From contig JADHYX010000050.1 in NCBI GenBank assembly GCA_027604685.1, positions 1 through 64,000 of the forward strand: a stretch of 64,000 bases of DNA. Direction: 5' to 3'. Below the pieces are notes generated by a model. It made no database searches, was not told the origin of the DNA, and worked only from the letters and a program-made list of their open reading frames with translations. Origin of the DNA: Lobulomyces angularis (Eukaryota > Chytridiomycota > Chytridiomycetes > Lobulomycetales > Lobulomycetaceae). The position numbers were made by a program, and so were the translations under genes. Every line of letters begins with the position of its first letter. The stretch's first letter is position 1. Shown here in pieces: positions 10,800-21,454 of this stretch.

Positions 10800-12633
10800 T
10801 TAATTTTCGTGCTTTACTTCCAAATCGTACAATAAAACTTCAGAATACTGTTCGTTGATTTCACTTTCTTCTTTTCCATCCGTCACAGGTGCTACTTGTC
10901 CGTACGATCCTGCTTTAAAGTAACAATTTTCCCTATTCGTTGATTTTGTGGTCATCTTGGATTTTGATATTTTCTCCACACCATTAAAAAATATTTTAAC
11001 TTCTCCATTGTTTACTCTAATTTCCGCCTCAAAGATGGTGCCCAAAACGTAATTTGTACTAATAGTTTGTGCATCATCATCTTCATCGTCATTAATTACA
11101 GCTACAATAGTATTTCCTGTATAATATCGAATATTAACCAAAGGATAGGATCCAGAGAGAATTTGAGCTACTATGATCTGATTTGCTTTAGGATTTGAAG
11201 AGTCATCTTTAGTCGGTGCTAGTATCACTGCTTCTTTTATTTTCAATGAATGAAATCCCACATTGAAATTCCAAGATTCTGGAACGATTTCTCTTAACTC
11301 AGTTCTTGTGGTTTTACTTCCGGATGTGTGCGCTGGTACCAAACCATTTTCTGGTTGTGCTGGGGGCCAAACAGGTGTATGAAAAACATAAGCTAAAAAT
11401 AAAATTAAAATACTTTTCAAAATTTACTTTTCTTTGATGTTTTTACCTGTTCCTTGACTATTTTTTTTAAAAAATTCACTTGAGTATGAGGGCAGTTTAT
11501 CATTTGTAATTTCCAAAATTTTATCATTACGTGGTCCAACAGGTAGTTGCAGCTTAAAGTTTTTCAAGTCAGGTAAACCTAATGGTGGTTCAGAAGTTTC
11601 ACTAGGGCTGCTGGAGGTGGTAGTTTTGGTGGTAGTTGAAACTGAAGTTTCTGACGAGGTTTTTGTAGTTGATGAAGAGGGTTTCGTAGTGGTGGTTGCG
11701 GCAGTTGTCGTAGTGGTAGTGGAGGTTTGGGGAACATAGTGAAGTGCAAAAATTGATTCAACTTTTTCTTTGTAATCTAGAAATTTTATTTCAACAATTC
11801 CTGACTTTAATTTTTCAGTATTTGTGAATTCGTAAACCCCTTTTTGGGTTAATAATTGGTTGCTTTGTATTATTTTCTTATCATTTTGAAAAATCTAATT
11901 AAAAAAATAAAATAAAAGGAAATTTAGTATTTTGTAATTTTGAATACATACAACTAAGGTGTTTAACCTTCTCTCACGGGGCCGTTTTAAGGAATCATAA
12001 GCACATTTAATTACAGCTTTGCTTGATTTTGTAACGGATTCGCATTTTAATGTCCATACTTCAAAAAAAAAAAATTAACATTTTCATCATATTAAGCAAA
12101 AATTAAAAAAGGATTTGATTACTTTTTTTGGATTTTGGTGTACTGGAAGCTGTAATAGTAGACTTTGTAGTAGTTGTTGGTGCAGATTGCAACTGTAGGA
12201 TAACTATTTCAGACTTTATTCTTTTTCTGTAATCTAAAAGTTTGATTTCCAGGTTGGTAACTGCTTTCAATTTTTTTGTATCTAAAAATTCATAAATTCC
12301 AGTTTGCGATGTTAATTTTTTTGATTCTAATACAAGATCTCCACTTTGATATATCTATAAAAGAAACAGTTAAGGCATTTTTTTCTTTTTTTTTAAAAAA
12401 GAATTTTTACTGCTATCGTGTTTAACTTTCTGTCGTTAAATTTTAATGAATCAAAAGTACATCTGATTGTATCTCCAACGATGCTTGGTTTTTTTAAAGT
12501 ACTGCAGTTTAATTTCCAAACTAAAAAATATTTAGAGTGCTTATTCAAATAAAGTTTTACCAGCCCTTCCAAAATTGAGATCAATCTGAATCGCCAGGAA
12601 AGCAATAAAATAAAAGTTGTTTAATAAAAGCAT
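10800..12633 (-). CDS. Secreted PL7-type polysaccharide lyase with two unknown modules
   Basis: Signal peptide MLLLNNFYFIAFLAIQ, then two copies of an unrecognised module of about 85 aa, each followed by a Thr/Ser-rich linker, then an alginate-lyase-2 (PL7 superfamily) domain. The catalytic domain starts LKNFKLQLPVGP, carries RTELREIVPESW and the C-terminal YFKAGSYGQ strand, and ends at 10800. These lyases cleave uronic-acid polysaccharides (alginate, glucuronan and relatives) by beta-elimination. The usual QIH/QVH catalytic motif reads AQILSGS here, so the catalytic His is Leu. The modules align as VW-L-C...I-C...DSLK...LNT, then an intron, then I-Q...YEF..T.KLK...EIK.LDY. The linker just before the lyase is almost all Thr, Ser, Lys and Pro. 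No GPI or membrane signal was seen. Confidence 0.8.
11760..12540 (-). repeat. Two tandem protein-module repeats inside the PL7 gene
   Basis: Module 1 is encoded at about 12525-12410 plus 12355-12210, module 2 at about 12055-11950 plus 11895-11760. Both keep Trp, two Cys, the phrase DSLK, LNT at the exon end, YEF and LDY. Both are interrupted by one intron at the homologous place, directly after LNT(I/L)(A/V). This indicates duplication of a two-exon unit. I do not recognise the fold; a small beta-sandwich carbohydrate-binding module would fit the context. Confidence 0.75.
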
Positions 12634-13613
12634 ATTGAATATATATTTAGATCTAAGTAATTTAATTATTCTATTAGGAAAATGAGGTATATCTATAATT
12701 TAAATTCTAATATATTTAATTTTAATTCTAACTAAAATATAAAAATTAAATATTTTGTAATTATATAGCAAAAAAAAATTAAAAAGTATGTAGGAAAATG
12801 AAAATTATAAGTAGAAAAAAATGTTTTAAGAATGAAAAAAAATTTCAAATCTTTATAAATACAATAAAGAATTTTTAATGCAATAACTAAAAATAATAAA
12901 AAACAAACTTTATATTGTTTTTATAAATTATTTTTAAGTGTTAAGCTGATTTTTAATTCAATCCATTCAACAGTTTATTGTTTGTTCTCGGAAAATGAAA
13001 AATTTTGGCAGCAGTGTAAAAAATTAATGCAGGAAAAGAGGTTTTTACTTGCACAATAATCATTATGAAATAAATTTAAGGTAATGCTACTTATAATGCG
13101 AAACTTTTAAATATACTTTATTCAAGAAAACGAATTATTTTTTTAACACCTAAATAACTTAAGAAGAAAAAAAGTTATTATTTCACACAAAAAAAATAGA
13201 ACAAGTTCTTAAAAGAAATATCATGTGATATCGTACTAATACCTAAGCTTAACGCTGCTGAAAGAACTACCACCAGTATGAACGGGAAGAATTGGCCTTA
13301 CTGATTATGTAAGTGGAGAACTTGCACGGCAAATACTAATAATACTACAGTTAAAAATCTGGGTGTCAAAAAATCTAACTTATTTAATTAAGTTTGAAGT
13401 GTGATTTGAGCAATGGATGTCACCCCTCCAATAGCCAGTTCCCTATATGGAAAGAATTTTGACCTATCATTATGTTCCAACCTGCAAGCCTTGCAAAATT
13501 ATTTTTTTCAAGAGTCCTTGTAAATTTGCCAAATAAGACAACAAATAAAATATTAATAAATACTATGTTTAGTTTTGAATTAAATTCATTAAAAACTACA
13601 ATAAATCTTGTTT
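12634..13613. other. Intergenic, about 1 kb
   Basis: Divergent space between the PL7 gene and the C2H2 gene. Extremely AT-rich near 12650-13000. The 13230-13500 part is less biased but has no open frame or structured RNA that I can support. Confidence 0.5.
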
Positions 13614-14318
13614 ATGCGTTCGCTATCTCATCAAAGTCAATCCATTAACTATCTCAATGCTATTGAAGAACTTTTAAATTTTGACAATTGCTATGGTGAG
13701 GACATCGAAACACCATTTGATTTCAGCAATCAGTTGTTTTCATATAGTTTCAAAACTCCTTTAAGGTCTCTTAGTATCTCAAGTCAAGATTCTCCCCCTT
13801 TACTATCTTCACCCTTGTCAAGTAATGCAGATGTTGAGTTTACAAACCAGTTTGATTTCAATGAATACCATGATAATTACAAATTCGATAGGATGACAAG
13901 TTTATTTGGTAATATGTCGAATCAGGATATACCTTTTGATAAAAATATGAACTGTTTATCGACAACTCCATCAAATTCAACTAATAATTCTACTTGTTTA
14001 TTATCGCCGAAAAAAGAAACCTCAATAAAGGAGCTACCTCTAAGCGAAGACAATTTAATGCCATCTCCAGTTATATCTTCTACCAAAATTCCTGTTGCTG
14101 GATTTTTTGAATTTAGTCTTCACAAAAGCAAAGAAAAAAAACACAAATGTGAGTATTGTTCAAGACTCTTTCTAAGAAAGCATGATAAATTAAGACACGT
14201 AAGAAATCACCTTGGCATCAAACCGTTTCAGTGTCAGCACTGTAAAAAACAATTTACGCGTTCTGATGCTTTGACAAGGCACTGCATTTCAAGTAAATCA
14301 TGTTCCTCCAAATGTTAA
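13614..14318 (+). CDS. C2H2 zinc-finger transcription factor
   Basis: Single-exon gene of about 234 aa starting at the ATG at 13614. The N-terminal 170 residues are Ser/Asn/Phe/acid-rich (SSQDSPPLLSSPLSS) and look like an unstructured regulatory or activation region. The C-terminus has two tandem fingers: HKCEYCSRLFLRKHDKLRH with a second His three residues later, joined by a TGEKPF-like linker (LGIKPFQ) to CQHCKKQFTRSDALTRH. The second finger ends in Cys rather than a normally spaced second His (HCISSKSC), so its fourth ligand is probably a cysteine. Tandem fingers with RSDAL-type recognition helices resemble fungal Msn2/Mig-type DNA-binding domains. Target genes cannot be inferred. Confidence 0.85.
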   Translation: MRSLSHQSQSINYLNAIEELLNFDNCYGEDIETPFDFSNQLFSYSFKTPLRSLSISSQDSPPLLSSPLSSNADVEFTNQFDFNEYHDNYKFDRMTSLFGNMSNQDIPFDKNMNCLSTTPSNSTNNSTCLLSPKKETSIKELPLSEDNLMPSPVISSTKIPVAGFFEFSLHKSKEKKHKCEYCSRLFLRKHDKLRHVRNHLGIKPFQCQHCKKQFTRSDALTRHCISSKSCSSKC

Positions 14319-14629
14319 ATATTTCAGTTTTAAAAATAAATAATAAAAAAATAAGTTAATTTGTAAAAATATATTGTGTATAAAGTGCTTTGTAAATACA
14401 AAGAAATAATTTGTAAAAAAAATTTTTTAAATCATATCTCTTCATAGTTTAAAATATACTTTGAACTCTAATTTCACTCTAATTTTTCTTTTTTTATGTA
14501 AGTTTTATTATTGAATACGATTATATTACTGAATCAAAAATACTAATTTCTTATTACAATAAAAGTTTTATTATTCATTTTTACATACAACTTAAAAATG
14601 TTTTATAGTATAAAAAATAATTTTGTTAC

Positions 14630-15768
14630 TTAAAGCCTTACATAAGAACCATTAAAACGCTCATAAATGGAAAAAATGAAATCCATAAAAAGGTGAAAGA
14701 TATTTGTCCAAATTTGAACGTGGGGGATAAACTCAGGAAATCTTGTTTCTTATAAAAAATGTTAGAAAAATGTTTCATTAATTTTAACTTACTGTTTCTA
14801 AATAAGAAATTAAATATGGATCCCCCAATAAAGTATATCAACGTTAGAATAAATAATGTTAAAAAAAAAGTTCCTAAAACGGATTGTCCATGTTCCTCAC
14901 TTCCAGTTTCTTTCTTTTCTTCGTCCTTCTTTGGATTTTCTTTTGGTTTGTCTGCACCTTCAGCGCAACCTTCCTGAGTGTTCCACTTCAAGTATAAAAC
15001 GTTATTTTCGTACTTTTCAAAGGTGGGGTCATTCTAGCAGAAGAAGGATTAATTATGACAATTTTACAGTCATTATACATATTTATCAGCACAAGTGAAT
15101 GTAATTTTCGTGGACTGCGCTGCATCTCCATACTTGCTTCCAGAAAAGGTTATACAGAGGTTACCATCAACTAAATTATTTAAAGCACTTGATCCTCCTG
15201 GAATTACCTTACTAACAAAGTCTAAAAAAATTAAAAAAAAGAAGCTGTAGGAAAAAAAATTACCTTTGTTTTCGCCTTTGCTATAGCTCACTACTTGACA
15301 AACTCTAAAAAAAATTAAACAAGAATTATCAAAAGGATTAATACTTCGTTCCGGGTTCAGTACATTGGTCCTGATCAGGAATAGCGGTTGATTTTTTTAA
15401 TCCATCACAAGGATTCTTCAATTGAACTGTTAATAATAAAAAAAATGATAAATACCACAGTATAGGTAATTTTCTGCTTGGAAGGAGGTGTATCTAACTC
15501 TAATTAAGGAAATTAGGAAAGGTATTTTTAAAAAGTGCAAAATTAACTTCGAATCGCAAAAAAAATTTACAAACCATTTACAATTTGCACCTCTTTATCA
15601 AGATTCTTTAAGTTAAACTTCTTTCCTTCAGTTGTTATTGGCTCACTACAATCGTTACTACAAAAAAAACCAATTACGATTAATTCCACAATTTCTCCTA
15701 CACTATTACCATGAAGCCAAAAAAACTAAAATTAAAATAATTGCGAAATTAGATAATTTATTCTTCAT
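14630..15768 (-). CDS. ATG27 / MRH-domain type I membrane receptor
   Basis: Starts at the ATG at 15768 with a signal peptide (MKNKLSNFAIILILVFLAS). The lumenal domain is Cys-rich: NDCSEPITTEGKKFNLKNL, NPCDGLKKSTAIPDQDQC, VCQVVSYSKGENK, VIPGGSSALNNLVDGNLCI and KITFTCADK, then LKWNTQEGC. An acidic stalk and one helix (VLGTFFLTLFILTLIYFIGG) follow, then a short tail. The correct last exon, after a GTAAGT donor near 14790, reads TRFPEFIPHVQIWTNIFHLF to the TAA at 14630, matching the 'P-E-x-I-P-x' tail of ATG27 and mannose-6-phosphate-receptor-like proteins. These cycle between Golgi, endosome and vacuole; ATG27 works with ATG9. About seven exons; internal borders are approximate. Confidence 0.78.
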
Positions 15769-17015
15769 ATAGATTAGGTAAATGAAATTTGAAACAGGTC
15801 AAAAGTAGATGTATTTTTTTTAAAGAAAAAAAAAAAAAAAAAAACAACGACTTTCAAAATGAATACCCTTTAAAATGGTCAACACCTTAGCTGATTGATA
15901 GATATATTTTTTGATTTATAACGAGATCCTTTTTAAATCTACTAAGTTGAAGTAGAGAAATAAATAATAATGAGATTTACTTAGGAAGTTTTGACTTGGC
16001 ACTAAACTACGTGTAGAATATTACATTTTTAATATATTTTTTGGATAAATAGTACAAGAGCTTAAATGTTAGGGTATTTCATACAATTTAAAGTTTTGTT
16101 TAACAATGTAGCGTCAATTTTAATGTAACGCCTATCTGCAGCTTCAATAATCACTAGGTATAAAAAGGCATCGTTTTTGAAGAGATATCAAACTTTTTGA
16201 TATATTACCTATTTGAAAGAAATTAAAAAGATTTTTGTGAAATTTTGACGTGAGAAAATTATTCGGTGCCTTCATTATTTTTTGTCAGTATCTGGACATA
16301 TTGTTGTTTTTTTTTTTGGTAAAGGAGGTAGATGAGCTGGGAGCATTAGACTAAAAGCTACAATTGTAAAGTTCTTGTGGCAGGGTGCCGAATTACAAGT
16401 GTTTTTAACTTAAACAAAAAATTATAATCAAAATTGATGGTCAAATGATTGTATTTCAATAAAATATTTCCAGTCAACTTTAATATTTCAATAAAGTTGA
16501 AAATTTAGTTTCACAGTGATTTTTCCTTTGATTGCAATTTGGAAGCTATTTAATTTAAAAGGTTATCAGGTGATTAATATTTAATTACAGACATTAATTC
16601 AATAATGTTAATATACAGTTAAATTTATATCGTAAATGTAGATTATTTTACAATGGAATGTTCGTTTCTTTTTTATGAAGGTATTATTCTCAACTGCTAT
16701 TTACAGTGGATGCCATATCCTTTTTTACAAAGGATTATATTGGTTTTTGACATCTTGTCAAAAAAATTTTTTTGACGCCTACTTGTTGTAACTCAAAAAA
16801 GAAGAATTTAATTTACTTGAAGCATTTACTTTTCAAATTTTTTTCTCACGCGGCGACTTCAAAAACATTTTTTTTCTCAACAATTTATTTTTGAAACCAA
16901 ATGGAAAGCAAAAAAAAATATAAATTCAAAGAAAAGAAAAATAAGTAACATCACATCAAAGTTAAAAATAGATTATATAATAATTTTAAAAGAAAAAATC
17001 AGGCTTAGCATTGTG
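15769..17015. other. Intergenic, about 1.2 kb
   Basis: Divergent space between the ATG27-like gene and CSL. The stretch 16300-16400 is richer in G than its surroundings but lacks convincing tRNA A and B boxes. It is presumably promoter sequence for both genes. Confidence 0.5.
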
Positions 17016-20000
17016 ATGGATTTTAATGATTCCAATATCATGCTATTTCCTTATGTTGCGGATATTGAAAATGATCAATCTGGTGGAATATTCAAAAAAA
17101 ACAAAACAGACTTTTTTTCAGATTTACTTTCCAAGTCTTGTGGACAGAGTCAAAAATCTTCAGATTTGACAATTAAAGAAAAAGAAATATGTAGAAGTAA
17201 CTATTTTTCTAATTTGTTCAACAAGTTTTGTGATCAAAATCGATTGCCAATAGATTTTGGTACAGAGTATGAGAAAATTTTTGGGTCATTGCCAAAGTTT
17301 AATCAAAATAAAGCTTCTTTTCATGAAAGAGGCGTTGAATATATCAGTACAAAATGCAACAAGTAAGCAATTAATAAAAATTCAATAGCTAAATATATTT
17401 TTACTAAAAATAGCATTGAATCTGCTTTTCCTGAAACTCAACAATCATATAATATGTTTAATTATTTGAAAAATACCTCCGAAGGTAAAATTATGAGTCC
17501 AGATGAGTTTCTTAAGATAGATGAGGAAATGAATGAAGTTTTAGCTCAATCTTTTTCACAGCACAGTTTTCCTGTATCTGCTTCGTCATCTTGCTTATCT
17601 ATAACTCTACCTAGCTCGTCTCCTTTTTGCTCTACACCTTCCTGCTCTTCGCCCAATTGCTGTTTATCAATATTCTCTATTACCTCTTGCTCTTCACCTA
17701 CTTGCTCATCCTTATCTTGCCCTTCACCCATTTGTTCTTCAGCTTCCTTTGCGCCTTCAACTCCGACATTTGCACCTGCTTTTAAACCCAACACTTCTAC
17801 AACGGCTGGTGAAAGCATCAATTATAAATCAGAAAGAAAAAGATCAACGCCATTTACATCTTTAACTAGCGAAAAATCCGTTATACCGCAAAATTTTAGT
17901 GGGGAAGTAGGCTTAAAGTCTTTAATTCCAATATTCAAGTATGAAATTTTTTTTTGATTAATTTTAGTTCAATTTTTTTTTTCACTAGTGAAATTGTTGA
18001 GGAATATTTAAGAGATACTAATTTAGAAAAAACTGTAATATTGAGTTATCCAAAAGTAGTACAAAAATCCTACACTAATGATTGTAAGGCAGAACGGAGG
18101 TATTTTAAACTCTACTCATATTTTATTTTATTTTTATTCTTTTCTATTTTAGATTCATATCCCCTCCCCCACTTTGCATTGTCACAAAACCTCAAAGAAA
18201 TAATCGTAAAAGAGATCAGATTGGAAATAAGATTGAAGTTATCATTCAAACTAGTCCTATTAAAGTGGTTCATGATAATTTAGAAACGGAACCAATTTTT
18301 AAAAGTAGTGAAACATTTGAAAATCTACAGAAGAAAAGGAAACTTACGGAAAAAAAAGAAACAGCTACTGAAACAGACTTTAAAAGTCAAAATGAATTTT
18401 CTTCCAAAAAAAATAATATGCTTGAAGCATGGTATGTTGGAGAAATGGACCATTTATATAAAAGAATGGATGGTTTAAGCAATACCTCTTCTGTAAATGA
18501 CCAGGTCTCCTATGCAGTAAATGGTGTATCAAGGTTATTTTCGCGTAATAAATATATATTATTTTAAAATTTGTTTGCTAGATTTCCTCGGCCAGTAGCT
18601 CAATCAGTGTTCAAAACATTGCATACTACCGAAATAAATTCATTTTCCTTACACATCAAGTTATTTCAAGATGAGATTCAATTTTTCAAATTATTGACTG
18701 ATCCCATTAAAGTACTCTCAAAGCCTCCTGCAGATTTAAGGGCTGTTAAGCACGAAAGTATGTTTTTCAATATCATTTGACTTTATTGATTCTTATGTTC
18801 AGTTGCCATATTTAGTGGTAAAACTGTCTGTTTATCCAATAGATCGCAAAGTCTCAAAACAAAATACTTAAGTACAACCAATGATGGAAGAAATCTATCT
18901 ATGACTGATGCTGATTGGGAACATTTCCGCATTTTTAAATACAATAAACGCATATTACCCGACATAAATATACCCTTCAAGTTTAACCAATCCGATATAC
19001 CTTTATCCATTGCATCGCTAGCATCTAGATCACACCTCGATGGATTAAGAAGTTGGGGAATAAATGAATTAAATACCTTAAAATTAGACACACTTAAGGA
19101 ATCCGAAATAAACAGTGATGTTATTTTCCAGCAACCTAGTATTTTAAGCGATGCAAGAGTGGAAGGAGATTTTAAGAATATTAGTTTAAGTAATTATATG
19201 GATATTTGTGGAGTGGGACCTGCTAAACCCTCGCAGTCAGATGATACCACAATTTTACAATCCACCTCTCCAGAGGATTCTAAAAGCTCAATCTTTAAAG
19301 TACCTGATGAAGACCTCTCCGTACACTTAAGCACGGATGTTGAAGAGCAAGATCCAATTTTTTTTGGTGACGTTGTTTACTTGCAAAGCGTTTCTTCGGG
19401 TTTAAGATCCAAACCTTTTATTTTAAGAAAAATTGTTAAGAGTGAGAAGAAAAAGTTTGCACTTGTAGAACCATTAGAAAATCGACTGGGTGAGAATTAC
19501 ATTTTTAATTTAAAATTAAAAAAAAAAAAATGAAAAAACTTAAATTAGTTCCAGGGTTGCAAAGACCTTTATGTCAACTTCAGAAGTTGGCTTTTGAAAG
19601 TTTGCAAAAACCTGGCTTCTATTTGACTAATGTCTTAAACAACATTATGTTATTTCAAACAGAAAGGAGCATTCACAAATTAAATAAAAAAGATATTGAT
19701 CGCCATACCAAAAAACGACCAAAAACCAGCGATAGTATTAAAGAAGCCTACTTTAAAGATGGCATTAATGAATTTGGCATATGGACTATAGTTGAAACTG
19801 GTTTTCTTTTTTCTTATTTTTAAAAAAGTAAAAAATAATTAAATTCTAATTTCTTATTTTTTCAATTTTAAAATAGAAAAAGCTGAAGTTACGTTTTTCA
19901 ATTCTCAAGATTTGAAAGAAGAATTTGAGTGGGCTGGTGGGAAGACAGTTCTACATAAAAAATCGAAAACTCAATTAAAAAATGCAGAAAATGCTATTTT

Positions 20001-20355
20001 ATTACAAAAGTCAAATGAATCAGAAGAAAAAAATTTAAACTTGCTAAAAAATTTTCCAATATTGAAAAAAATAATAAAAAAAGGTTTGAATGAAATATAT
20101 CTCGTTGGGAATTTTTTTGAAAACGTTGATGCTGATTTGAAGTTTTGGATTTACATAGGAAATTATCCTTGCGAAAATTTGGTATTTTTGAACAAAAATG
20201 TAATTATTTGTGAATTACCAATTTTTCAATTGAGAAATGGAAGAAACTTTACTAATTGTCAACATAATAATGAAAATGTGTTAAATATGCCTATATTGTT
20301 TTTGAGAGAAGATGGCATTTTGTTTAGAACTGGACATTACCATAGTTTATTATAA
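17016..20355 (+). CDS. CSL (CBF1/RBP-J/Su(H)/LAG-1) transcription factor
   Basis: Eight exons (17016-17362, 17414-17938, 17989-18099, 18153-18533, 18582-18757, 18803-19489, 19549-19800, 19877-20355) join exactly to 985 aa. Rel-like N-domain: SYPKVVQKSYTNDCKAERRF then ISPPPLCIV. Beta-trefoil: FSGKTVCLSNRSQSLKTKYL, MTDADWEHFRIF, FFGDVVYLQSVSSGLRS, LCQLQKLAFESL and INEFGIWTIVETEKAEVTFF. C-terminal Ig-like domain: NEIYLVGNFF to GILFRTGHYHSLL. The long N-terminus (about 330 aa) and the insertions inside the Rel and trefoil domains are typical of fungal CSL proteins (Cbf11/Cbf12 type). Such proteins bind GTG(G/A)GAA-like sites; in fungi they act without Notch. The donor at 18534 is GTTATT. Confidence 0.9.
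17629..17760 (+). repeat. Ser-Pro-Cys repeat tract within CSL
   Basis: Encodes a run of short units of the form C-S-S-P-x-C (for example CSTPSCSSPNCC, CSSPTCSSLSCPSPIC) in the N-terminal extension. It is low-complexity but unusually regular in cysteine spacing. Length may vary between strains. Confidence 0.7.
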
Positions 20356-20640
20356 AAGCAGGTACTTTTTTTGTTTGCATTTATAAAATCGGAAGATCTG
20401 TGTTAAAAAAAAAAAAAAAAAAAAATAGAGGTACATTTTTCTAGATCATCAATATTATTGTAAATATCCTTTCTATAAAATGCACTACATAGTACCTTTT
20501 GTTAAATCTTGGTAGACGTATTAAAAATAAATCAATGGTTTTAAAAATAATGCATCAAATTTTAACAAAAATTTTTTGAAACTTTAATAAAAATGTACCA
20601 AATTAAATGGCACAATTTCATTTGATAACATTTTCAGTTT

Positions 20641-21407
20641 TTAAGGTTGAAAAGAAGTCAATATCTTCTCACTGATTTCACGAGATATCGACGAGTTTAT
20701 CAAGTCTTCCTTAGTTGCTACGCTTAAACCATAAATCGATTCAAAACAATCCTGTATAACATAAGCGTCGTGAATATTTGATGTTAATTCTAAAACGACG
20801 GGCAAATGATGTTCATAATTGACCACCTATACATTTTAAATTACTCGAAAGTATAGCATTCTTTAACTTACATCCAAATCAATTTCTTCTAAAAAATTAA
20901 CTTCGAGAATATCATCAAAAATACTTGATATTTGAGTTGACTTATGTATAGGTAGAAAATCTATTGAAGTAAAATTTTTTTCTATAATTTCGTATTGAAA
21001 CCGTAACATTACATGATATTCATTACGTGAAAGCGAACTTTTTTTGATATCTCCATTTACTTCCGTTAATTTGAATAGCAATTTCACCTTAAACTTTTTA
21101 TTTATTGACCTCGTTATCCTATTTTCTCGAGTTATAAAAACATGTCATATATGAAGGAATTATAAAATAATCAAAATTCTATACAATACCTTTGGTGCAG
21201 CTGCTCAGCAGATTTATTGAACGCCTCATCATTGTCGTAGCTAAAAGAATTAGGATCCACACAAAACACAGCAACATTTAACTTTGGTATTGTGATATCT
21301 GCAGTAATTTCATTTGTCAAAGTAACTTTTTTCAAATTAAAATGCCGGCTATTTTGAAAAACATTAAAAAAATCAGATAAATCCACATTAAATAACAAGT
21401 TTATCAT
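20641..21407 (-). CDS. Unrecognised protein, about 210 aa
   Basis: Three exons: from the ATG at 21407 to about 21187, about 21110-20874, and 20826-20641. Joins are GTATTG...AAATAG and GTAAGT...TATAG, and the frame closes with TAA at 20641. The protein has no signal peptide, membrane segment or coiled coil. It alternates beta-like strands (LNVAVFCVDPNSF, KVKLLFKLTEVNGD, EYHVMLRFQYEIIE, HHLPVVLELTSNIHDAYVIQ) with a final helix. I cannot name a family; it looks like a small alpha/beta scaffold. It converges with CSL and diverges from MOCS1A with under 50 bp between start codons. Confidence 0.6.
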
Positions 21408-21454
21408 TTATTTCCAAAAAAAAAAAAAAAAAAAAAATTTATTTTTTATAAAAT

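Noticed and set aside
11579..11761. Pro/Leu-rich minus-strand frame
   Set aside because: Out-of-frame reading of the Thr/Ser linker of the PL7 protein.
16300..16400. Possible tRNA-like stretch
   Set aside because: No acceptable B box (GGTTCGA-type) and no cloverleaf that pairs.
17546..17821. Glu/Gln-rich minus-strand frame opposite CSL
   Set aside because: Complement of the Ser-Cys-Pro repeat tract; low complexity, no start context, CSL frame is strongly supported.
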